From Isohypsibius dastychi (taxonomy: Eukaryota; Tardigrada; Eutardigrada; Parachela; Isohypsibiidae): a stretch of DNA of 13,809 nucleotides. The notes under the pieces are model-generated. The model worked only from the letters and a program-made list of their open reading frames with translations, did no database searches and was not told the origin of the DNA. The DNA lies in NCBI GenBank assembly GCA_034696485.1, contig JAQIWT010000925.1:1-13809 (forward strand), written 5' to 3'. This document shows positions 1 through 7,649 of the stretch, piece after piece (position 1 is the first letter of the stretch; each line of letters begins with the position of its first letter). The translations under genes were made by a program, and so were the position numbers.

Positions 1-1662
1 TCAGTAATCTATTTCCACTCGATGTGCAGCGCTGTTTGGCGCGCAGGGACCTAATAAGCAGCAATAGAGCCTTAATATTGCTTACTGCCAGAGAGACATC
101 ATTAAGAACAATTGCGTCCCTGATTCGCGTTCCAGCTTCTACGATCACGTTCTTGTGAATGCTAACATTTGGACCAATCTGCAACGATGACAAGTTGTCA
201 TGTTTCTTTAATCAAATCCATCCCGATAAACTTACAACAGCCGATGGGTCAATTCGCGCCGAGGGATGGATGTAAACATCGCCAATTATTTTGGGTTGAC
301 CTTTGCCTTCCTTTGAAAGTCGCTCCGGATGAGTTGTATGATACAGTTTCAAACAATGTCGATTGGCATAAATCGCCGCACCGGCTGTCTTGATCTGGCT
401 CCACCATCCGCTAGTATGAAATACATAAGCACCACCTGTTCTGGCGAGCAAGGTGATCACTGCAGAATACAAACAATATTCCGCCAGCTTATTTATTAAA
501 CAAACAAAGGAATTACCATCGTTTTCCAGCGACATCGCCTCTGATGGAGCACTCATTGAATGCAGACTAAGTCCGGATCTTCGACGAGCCATTGCTTCTA
601 GCATTCTGAAAACGTCAAATCTATGAGTCGAGGAAAAATGTTTCGAGCTAGTCCAAGGATCCGTACTCGTTATAGTCCGACTTCGGTCCATCCGACTTTT
701 TCAATCCCAAAACTCCGGAGAACAGCGTGAATATATCCGGTGAAAGAATATAGATGCCGCAATTAATCAAACTGCTGACGTAAGATTTCGGTTTTTCGAC
801 GTAGTGTTTCACCTGGAAATATGCAGAAATTAGAAAATTCCACCCACAATGTGAACTGTTGGTAGTACACCTGAAAGGTCAGCTTGTCTTCCACAATACA
901 GCCGAACTGAACGGATTGCGTCTGAACAGCCTGAATTAAAACAACTGCGATTCAAAATGCGAATAAAGTAATATGAATGGACAGGAAATCACATCAGTTC
1001 CCATCAATGTCATAAGGGGTCGATCTCGAGCTCGATGAAATTCCAGCATTTCTTCCAGCCGGAAGTCAGCGCAGACGTCGCCGTTCATCAAAAATATCGC
1101 ATCAGGATTTCCGAACAGAATTTGATCACGGAAATGATAGATGCATCCGGCCGTTCCGAGTGCGGCAAATTCCTGCAGATACCTATAAAACATATAAATT
1201 ATTTTTCGTTACTCCGGTTCACCGAACTGCTTCCGTACCTAATCACGATATTATTTTCTTTGGACATCTCCGAAATGAATGACATAATTTGTTCCGACGG
1301 CTGAAAATATCCGATCAGCAAAATTTCTTTCAAATCTGGAACCTGAAAATCCCGGTTGATTATTTCCGCGTCAAAGAGCAATCATAAGTCAAGAACAACG
1401 ACAAACTTTGCAGCATGCTTCGATGTGATGTTGAATCAATGGAACCTGCAGAGCAAACTTGTCAATCCCAAACCACTTTTCACAATAAAAATCCTTCCTA
1501 CTCCAGCAACCGGAAACAGGGGTTTCGGAATATCCAAGGAAAGTGGACGGAATCTCGTTCCTAGCGAATTCCAGGTACACTTTCACAGCGCAGCAAATTA
1601 TCCAGATGACAGAACTTACCCTTTTCTGGTCCACCAATAAGTATAACCGCTTTCACTACCAT
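1..1662 (-). CDS. GMPPA: Mannose-1-phosphate guanylyltransferase regulatory subunit alpha (GMPPA), 3' end outside window
   Basis: Cytosolic partner of the GMPPB catalytic subunit; in animals GMPPA binds GDP-mannose and feedback-inhibits its synthesis, which supplies N-glycans, O-mannose and GPI anchors. Ten exons can be read downward from the ATG at 1662-1660: 1620-1662, 1502-1560, 1407-1445, 1239-1342, 993-1182, 871-930, 667-812, 517-605, 236-459 and 86-178. They total 1047 nt, in frame, giving 349 residues. Seen: the N-terminal nucleotidyltransferase signature [21 protein letters not shown] split over exons 1-2, [24 protein letters not shown] (residues 82-94), the sugar-nucleotide/metal site NGDVCADF (about 115-122), HYVEKP, the WSQIKTAG motif, THPERL, and the start of the left-handed beta-helix hexapeptide region ([27 protein letters not shown]). 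Known animal GMPPA is about 420 residues, so roughly 70 C-terminal residues lie beyond position 1; positions 1-85 read as intron. The GMPPA-type GGPEKGTRFRP, as opposed to the GMPPB form, fixes the paralog. Confidence 0.93.
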
Positions 1663-2132
1663 TTTATATTCACGAGCAGTTAAATAGAATGTTTTACAAA
1701 ATCCGAAGTCGCCAGTACCAGAATAACAACAACTGCCACGACGCGACCACCGACTCGCAATTCGCACAGCTGTCGAGTTGTGATTGTGAATGTTGTGATT
1801 CACATGTAACTACAGGAACATGACCAGATGCACTATATACATTTCTTTTCTTGAACGAAACCCGTCCTTCCGGGTTCACATATGATAAAAGCAGGTTCCT
1901 TCAAACTGTATCGGAAAAATCCACTTCAAATATGAATAACACCAAAAACATCATTTCGTAACAAACCAATCAAACTGCGCATCGAGCCATTAAAAAGGTC
2001 ACTTATTCCAATGCTGAAGTTTCTACGTGATTACAGATCAAAACCGTCCGCATTTTGCACCGACCTTCACAAATTTTTCTAATTCAACAATTTACCCAGT
2101 CTCCGCTTCCGTAATTTGTTCGACAAAAGTGG
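1663..2132. other. Intergenic region between GMPPA start and NRDP1-like stop
   Basis: 470 bp between two co-oriented minus-strand genes. It should hold the 3' UTR of the RING gene and the promoter of GMPPA. I see no convincing exon, no AATAAA on the minus strand (TTTATT on plus) and no repeat family. The only local structure is a small inverted repeat at 1785-1804. Confidence 0.6.
1785..1804. repeat. Small inverted repeat upstream of GMPPA
   Basis: TGTGAAT (1785-1791) and ATTCACA (1798-1804) are perfect 7-bp arms around a 6-bp loop GTTGTG. They sit inside a run of near-repeats TGTGATT / TGTGAAT / TGTGATT between 1780 and 1800, about 120 bp upstream of the GMPPA ATG. Could be a transcription-factor site pair or chance; no function is claimed. 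Confidence 0.35.
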
Positions 2133-2855
2133 TCAATGGCGCTTCTGTCGTTCCTCCAGACTCTTCCTCACTTTTCCGGCGGTCACGCTGAATTTCCTAT
2201 TCAGACTCTGCAGTCGCTTGATATGATCCTGGAGGGTATCCAGGCCTGTGAATCCTCCACGACTATGTCGAGTATACATGTTTTCCAGACGAGCTTTTGT
2301 CTCGCGTTTCAGCTCCGAAGTCAGGAAGACGGCGCAGTCGTGGCGGTCTCTTTCACAATAACGCACGCTTCCACCACATTCGTGCTGGCAAGTGGAGACT
2401 CGAGAGCGACAAGATACTTCGTGCTTGATCATTTCCTTGATGCTGTGCACTTGCGAACAGCCTTCTTTCTGAAAACGACAAATGACCTGAAGATGCTCCA
2501 CGCTTTTTGCAGTTTGTAGAGCCGAGACCAAGCGAGCTTTTCCCTTTTCTTCTTTACAGCCATCTTCGAGGCATCGTTTTCTGCCGCTCACACAACCCCG
2601 ACAGAACACATGTCTGCACCTGGGAAACTGAAAACCATAAAATGGTGAGAGACTGTTCGCTTTGCAAACAATAGATACAGGGCTGCACATCAGGCGCAGT
2701 CGGTCGCTACTTCAGCTGGAGACCACACAGGCATGCATGACACTCACCTCAACTGGATCCTCAAATATTTTGTGGCAAGCAGAGCACAGAGAACTCCTGG
2801 AAACGTGCTGGGAAACGCTTGGGGTTTCTTCCAGACGGGCCACGTCGTATCCCAT
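2133..2855 (-). CDS. Short NRDP1/RNF41-family RING E3 ubiquitin ligase
   Basis: Two exons, 2748-2855 and 2133-2627, joined by a 120-bp GTGAGT...TTTCAG intron, give 200 residues. The start was chosen because MGYDV is the same N-terminus as animal NRDP1. RING ligands are C24-x2-C27, C40-x-H42-x2-C45-x2-C48 and C55-x2-D58; the final Asp matches the C3HC3D type of NRDP1. Two TRAF-like zinc fingers follow with NRDP1 spacing: C86-x6-C93-x11-H105-x3-C109 and C116-x3-C120-x11-H132-x-C134. The rest (about 140-200) is charged and helical-looking, ending ...SLEERQKRH. Family role: E3 ligase that ubiquitinates receptor kinases and other targets. Odd points: the C48-C55 loop is only 6 residues, the usual Trp is missing, and the C-terminal substrate/USP8-binding domain of full NRDP1 (317 residues) is absent. 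Membership is clear; orthology to RNF41 itself or to RNF151-like paralogs is not. Confidence 0.85.
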
Positions 2856-3441
2856 TTCTGTCAATCACTAGGTTCCCTGAATGGAATATATTGAACTAGA
2901 TGAACGCAGTTTTTCTGATGATGAAGAAAAACAGTACCGGGACTCCAAGTCGTAAATTAAAAAAGCTGATGATCAAATCCAACTGAGTACCATTGACCCT
3001 TCTCTCAAGTTTCTTCCCGTCGTTTGCTCTGACTGATTGGATATGGACAAAGGGACCACATATGAGACCGTCGTAGATGGTCTTTACGTACCCGCGGTCT
3101 GTGTTGTGGTTTCCTTCTTCGTCTTTCAGAGGCGTACACACGTACAAACCCCCAGAAAAGGTTTCTTACGCCTATGTCGTGTTTTCTGTTGTGGTTTCAG
3201 AATTGAACCTTCGCTGTGCTTTTGTGGTGAATCCCCTGGCCGCTCTTGGCCCTGCTAGCCATAATGTTTTTCTTAACCTTAAGGTTGGGGTAATATATCG
3301 TACGAAAATTTTGCATCAAATCTGAGTGTTCGGCGGTAATTTCGGTCGTCGGAATTCGATTTTCATATTTCTTCCTGCGCGCGATCATTTTTTATTATTA
3401 CTTGTTTTTTCCATTCTTCTGTGCTCAATAAAACTTTGATT
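2856..3441. promoter_or_regulatory. Divergent intergenic region, RING gene / NADH dehydrogenase
   Basis: 586 bp between the two start codons, presumably with both promoters. I see no TATA box in a convincing place. A 12-bp word TGTTGTGGTTTC occurs twice, at 3102-3113 and 3187-3198, 85 bp apart, with weak similarity in the flanks. Open frames of 60-83 codons here look like chance: they carry no recognisable motif and have no splice partners. Confidence 0.5.
2877..2886 (-). other. Splice-acceptor-like site just upstream of the RING gene ATG
   Basis: On the minus strand TTCCATTCAG ends at 2877, 21 bp before the ATG at 2855, and a second CAG lies 3 bp before the ATG. Such sites near a start codon can be acceptors for a 5'-UTR intron or for spliced-leader trans-splicing. 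No donor or leader can be seen here, so this is only a candidate. Confidence 0.25.
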
Positions 3442-5479
3442 ATGAGTTTCAAGGTCGGATTGTATCTCGCATGTGCCGCGGAAAAGAGCCTTGTTTATCA
3501 CCAATGCCGTGGCTTTTCCACTTCGAACCTTCAATCTTCATGGACAACGAAGATCAGGCGAATTTGGCGCGGTCGAAGACCAGAGGAACTGCGTAACAGA
3601 AAAAGACTCGTTATACTTGGAACCGGATGGGGATCTTACAGTGTTTTAAAGAATCTTGACCGGGATCAATATAACGTTACAGTCATCTCGCCCAGGAATC
3701 ATTTCCTCTTTACGCCGTTATTAGCCAGTACAACAGTAGGCACTTTGGGTGAGTGTTTTTTTCGGAAACGAAATTTCAGCTTCAATTTCTGGTGAAATTT
3801 GTAAAGCGATATTTTTGGAATTTTCGGACAGTTCTTTTCCGGTGTAGAAAATGTCGTTAATATCATGTCGTTTAATAAAGAATTTATCTTGAAAGCTGTA
3901 CAAATTGAGTGGTCATTTTCGCTACATTTGTGAACTTCCTTTCTAGACTGGTTTTATTTCGCAGAGTTCCGGTCGGTGATAGAGCCCATCAGGAATGCCG
4001 GTAAGTGAGTCTCAGTGGTCGAAGTTTCTTGGTCGATGTTACTGATCATTTTTTAATTAGGATTCGAAGAAAACGATGATTTCTTTCTTTCTTACGCGAC
4101 AAAAATAAACATGGATTCCAAAACCGTCCAGATGCGCAGCAACGATGATCAGAAAGTGACTTCGGAAGTCAGTTATGATCGACTGGTTATCGGAGTTGGA
4201 GCACTGACCAATTCTTTCAACGTTCCCGGTGTGGAGAAACACGCTTTCTTTCTTAAAGTAAGCTGGATTTGTTGAGTTTATTTGAAACTCGTATCATTAA
4301 GAAGTATTACAGGAGATTCAAGACGCTCGAAGTATTCGTAACAAAATATTGACGAACTTCGAGTCAGCTCTGCAGCCGGGTCTTACCGGTGAAGAGCGTG
4401 AGCGACTTTTGCATATCGTTATAGTGGGTGGAGGTCCAACAGGTGATCGTGGTAACAGTAAACAAAACGACCGATAATATCAGTATTTTAATTACAGGAG
4501 TAGAATTTGGGGCAGAAATTCACGATTTTGTGAGGACGGATGTTGCCCGTTTGTACCAGAAAGAAGCCGGCCTCATAAAGGTCACGTTAGTAGAAGCTCA
4601 GCACATTCTACAGTCGTTCGATACACGGCTCCAAAGTTACGCTGAGAAGAAAATGCGGGAGCGGAAAAACTTCCACTTGATTCAGGATTCTGTTACAGAG
4701 GTTAAAATCCGTGACCTTGTTTGAGTATCGAAGGCTTCTCAGACAGGAACCTCCTAGCTTATACCTGTTTGATATTTTACTTATTTCCAGGTTCGCGAAA
4801 ATGGAATCAGACTGAAATCAGGGACGTTTATTCCATCCGGTATGACAGTTTGGAGCACAGGTTTGGCGCCTAGAGATCTCATCCGTGAAATGCCGGTCTC
4901 GAAGAACAAACAAGGTATCGTGTCACTTTGATTGACTTTTGATTCTTCGAGAACTTGGATGTGTTTACTTTAGGACAGTTATTGGTCAATAAATATCTGC
5001 AGTTACTCGATGATCCGGTGAAAGAGGGGAGCGTTTTTGCTTTGGGTGATTGTTCTTTCATCCCGGATTTGCCACTTCCCTGTACAGCGCAGGTAGCGGA
5101 AAGGCAAGGTCGTTACCTGGCCAGATTGCTTAAATATTCGGATATCCGACAAGGAGATCCGTTTACATTCAAGAGCATGGGTATTTCGAGGTCTCAGATT
5201 AAATTCGGAGATTTATGTTGATGAATTTACTTTTCAGGAATGCTCGCATATACTGGAGGCTATACCGGTGTATCTGACCTTCCAGACTTCAAGATCCAGG
5301 GTGTAACTTCGTGGCTGTTGTGGCGTTCGGCGTACCTGACTCGACTTGGGTCTCTAAGACTTCGTCTTCAAGTACCTTTTGATTGGTGAGATTCTGAATG
5401 GGAGTTAGATGTCTCGTTAACCTTTTCTAATTTCAGGTTCAAAACGTTTTTCTTCGGCCGAGACACCTCGAAAATATAG
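3442..5479 (+). CDS. Type II (alternative) NADH:ubiquinone oxidoreductase, mitochondrial
   Basis: Nine exons: 3442-3748, 3965-4000, 4061-4257, 4313-4442, 4498-4700, 4791-4914, 4974-5180, 5238-5385 and 5437-5479, 1395 nt in frame, 464 residues. The enzyme is a single-polypeptide, non-pumping flavoprotein passing electrons from NADH to ubiquinone on the inner mitochondrial membrane, bypassing complex I. Seen: a basic N-terminus with RGFSTS (23-28), typical of a presequence cleavage region; FAD-binding GTGWGS (60-65); [27 protein letters not shown]-binding [12 protein letters not shown] (from 219); [11 protein letters not shown]; the FAD/quinone-site segment ALGDC (355-359) ...[25 protein letters not shown]; and the membrane-binding C-terminus RSAYLTR...[11 protein letters not shown]. 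There is no EF-hand insertion between the two nucleotide-binding domains, so it is not the calcium-regulated type. The first ATG is at 3442; upstream GTG at 3421 is not needed. Length and motif order match the family; AIF/AMID proteins lack this C-terminal block. Confidence 0.95.
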
Positions 5480-5535
5480 GTGGGTGAATCTGCCACAGTG
5501 ATGAAGAAGAACTATATCTGTGATCAGGATGCAGA

Positions 5536-5541
5536 TTTATT
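5536..5541 (-). terminator. Polyadenylation signal AATAAA for the dermatopontin-like gene
   Basis: TTTATT on the plus strand is AATAAA on the minus strand, 71 bp past the stop codon at 5614-5612. Its position and strand fit 3'-end formation of the minus-strand gene, placing its 3' UTR up against the end of the convergent NADH dehydrogenase gene (stop at 5479). Confidence 0.55.
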
Positions 5542-5611
5542 TTTCGAAATTTAAATTGTGCAGAGTATTCTGTTAAATGCAGTTGTCTTCTTTCAAATTT
5601 ACTCATTGCCG

Positions 5612-7010
5612 TCATTCCTGTTTTTTGGTTTCGTTGAGATATCCTTTTGGCCGGAAGAGTTTTCCAGGCTTTTCGTAATTGATGTCTGTAAATGTCCGGT
5701 AGGATGAATCGAAAAACAGAGGGCAGCACTGAAAGGATTGTTTTTGAGTCGATCGAGCTGTTAATTCTCAGATTTTCTGACCTGAATCCAAACATAATGC
5801 ATTGCTCCATCCCATGGATTTTCTGCTTTGCCCATACCTTCATTTATCAATCTAGTTATTCTAAGTTTTGATTTTGATTTGAATAAGCGCATATACTGTA
5901 CCTGTCATAAGGTGATCTCTGGGACATTTGGTCAAGTACATGAAATTATCGTTGTAATGCTCTCCTTGCCTAAAAACGCATCAGTTTGAGTATTCGTGGT
6001 AGGTGCTTTTTAAGCCCTTACTTGTCATGGGTATATAAATAAGTGCATCGAGAATAATCCAAATGATAACCATGCGGAAGCTTGCCTGTAGAAACTGAAT
6101 TGCAAGTTTGACCTTTTTCCTTTCAGTTGAAGAACTTACAGCATTTATATAGTTCACCATTCCGCCGGGTTCCGCCGTATGACACACTGGGTGTGAAAGC
6201 TGATGACCAGTTAACATATTAGTTAAACTGCCGCAGTTTTTTCTGAGCATATAGTATTTCACATTAAATATGTATTTTTGACTTACCGGTTACAAAGGTA
6301 TCGTATGTATCCGTTGGGTATAGTTTATCCTATCATTCAGATATTATTTGGTTGTATTTTCACTCCGTTGAATTATTCGGTAGAAGAAATACCCACGTAA
6401 CAATAGTATTCGTTCATAACGTCAATGTCCCTACAAATAGTACGGGCGTTCTCGTTTCGCGATTTGCTGTCAGAGATATACTAGTACCTCACGTTGCAGA
6501 ACTCGTAAAAAGGGTAGATGCCGAACGAGGGTTTCTTTTTCGGAAACATAAATTTGCACCACATGTCGGAAATTGAGGTATATTCTCCACCATCATAAAA
6601 TCCAATTAGCGCTTCACCTGGAGAACAACTGCTTTTTGTGGGCTTTTATGCCGCTTCATTGATTGACCATGCAAAATAACGGTTTACCGTCGTTGCATTC
6701 GCTAGCCCATCTGAAAGCAAAAATTAGAATTGAGCTGAAGTATGAAATGATTTTCTTTGTTGAGACTGAACCGGCTTTGATCGTCCACGTGTCCACCTCG
6801 AAGTGTACTCATGGTGCAGTCTCCGGTTCCTTTAGAGACAATTAGCGTTAATCGTTAATATTGTTCCGGAAATTTGCGACAGAACATAATTCGCGTTTTC
6901 GTACCAAAACAAGTTATCCTTCGGTAGTACGCAACACAGCAAATGGCGTGCCAGATGAATCCGCCAAGAACCCTCGTAAAACTGTTTGTGAGTTCCATAG
7001 AAAAGCAGGA
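5612..7010 (-). CDS. Probable secreted dermatopontin-like protein built from micro-exons (5' end unresolved)
   Basis: Eleven consecutive minus-strand exons join in frame: 6881-7010, 6767-6829, 6688-6710, 6488-6617, 6397-6430, 6287-6329, 6140-6199, 6022-6094, 5902-5969, 5782-5837, 5612-5728. They give 264 codons plus TGA, with introns of 45-87 bp. The product is rich in Cys, Trp and Tyr. Repeated segments resemble the dermatopontin pattern (a P preceding C, then a G-x-x-x-H-like turn, an acidic stretch, aromatic Trp/Tyr, then Cys or Cys-Cys): GTHKQFYEGSWRIH, SKPVQWASECNDGEALIGF followed by SDMWCKF, and KCPRDHLMTGM followed by MHYVWIQCC. Dermatopontin-type proteins are secreted matrix proteins that bind proteoglycans or sugars. 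The family call comes from motif memory only. Frame closure across eleven exons argues strongly for a real gene. Weak points: the acceptor of exon 5782-5837 is AATGAAG, exon 6022-6094 has a second in-frame acceptor 9 bp on, and no signal peptide has been located. Confidence 0.68.
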
Positions 7011-7077
7011 CTGCGCGCAAACTACTGGTTACGTTTTCAATACAAAGTTTGAAATGAAGAAGTTACTGTATGCTTAC

Positions 7078-7317
7078 TGTATACATATGTGTATACACAT
7101 GTGTAGTTACGATATTCTTCTTATTTTCTCCAAGGGTCAAGCGGTGACTCGGGTACCAATGTGGCAACATTCTACATTGGTTTTTAAGAGGTCAGCTTCC
7201 GCAACAAAGCCGCTGTATCGGCGAAAAGGTGTATCTTGCGGTTCGACATATGACATAATAATAGGGATGGATCCGCCAGCCGCGATTATCGCCGTCAATC
7301 TTCATAGATCTCAAGGC
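7078..7317 (-). CDS. Candidate upstream exon(s) of the dermatopontin-like gene
   Basis: A good donor (GTAAGC, 7077-7072) followed by a 67-bp intron to the acceptor at 7013-7011 would join an exon ending at 7078 in the frame of exon 6881-7010; the joined frame reads RNYTCVYTYVY before ILLFYGTHK. Farther up, 7317-7243 on the minus strand reads ALRSMKIDGDNRGWRIHPYY, which matches the same module (compare EGSWRIH) and the dermatopontin RS-x-H...EDR-x-W pattern. Its frame stays open to a stop at 7194-7192, and an in-frame TGA lies just upstream at 7320-7318, so its start must be a nearby acceptor (AG at 7319-7318) or the internal ATG. I could not connect these pieces into one frame; a signal-peptide exon was not found. 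Confidence 0.35.
7083..7104. repeat. Imperfect CA/TG palindrome
   Basis: ACATATGTGTATACACATGT, centred on GTATAC, is a nearly perfect inverted repeat with alternating purine-pyrimidine character. It overlaps the proposed exon ending at 7078, so either the exon is spurious or its Tyr/Val/Thr-rich peptide is low complexity. Confidence 0.4.
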
Positions 7318-7649
7318 TCATTCGGAAGTTAACTTATCAAATATTCTCTGTTGAGTTAGTTTCTAATTATGCTGCATTTGTTAATTATTACCACATTTTA
7401 AACTCCACGTATTTGAAATATCGCAAAAATTTAGAGATGTCGAAATGTCTGCGATGTTCTTCCGCTGGAAAAACATCAAGCATTTTTATCGCAATCTATT
7501 CCGCAGCAAGAAAGCATGATTAATGACAAATGGCCTAAATATCTAAATTGAGAAAATTTCTGTTTGTTCTCTCATCTTTAAACCGCTGGTCGTAGATGCA
7601 GACAGCTTTTTCCGGAAAAACCGAGACGAATTTTTTTTGATCATTTGAA
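7318..7649. promoter_or_regulatory. Divergent upstream region of two secreted-protein genes
   Basis: About 330 bp of AT-rich sequence between the last recognisable piece of the minus-strand dermatopontin-like gene and the plus-strand ATG at 7650. It may also hide the 5' exon of the minus-strand gene; I found no signal-peptide-like open frame there. A perfect palindrome lies at 7607-7620. Confidence 0.45.
7607..7620. promoter_or_regulatory. Perfect 14-bp palindrome TTTTTCCGGAAAAA
   Basis: Complete dyad symmetry, 29 bp upstream of the ATG at 7650. The TTCCGGAA core contains an ETS-type GGAA on both strands. Being so close to the start codon it lies in the core promoter or 5' UTR. Regulatory function is inferred from symmetry and position only. 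Confidence 0.4.

Noticed and set aside
1-85. Possible next GMPPA exon on the minus strand
   Set aside because: No frame reproduces the expected beta-helix continuation. The stretch begins with a clean donor (GTAAGC at 85-80) and is best read as intron.
2136-2519. 127-codon plus-strand open frame
   Set aside because: Exact antisense of the zinc-finger exon of the RING gene, whose zinc ligands have family spacing; the plus frame has no motif.
3442-5479. AIF/AMID (FSP1-like) or sulfide:quinone reductase
   Set aside because: These share the two-dinucleotide-fold layout but lack the C-terminal RSAY...DW...FGRD membrane-binding block and the [10 protein letters not shown] segment present here.
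5439-5843. 134-codon minus-strand open frame
   Set aside because: It reads across two introns and the wrong frame of the dermatopontin-like 3' exons. The spliced alternative keeps frame over eleven exons and yields Cys/Trp-rich modules.
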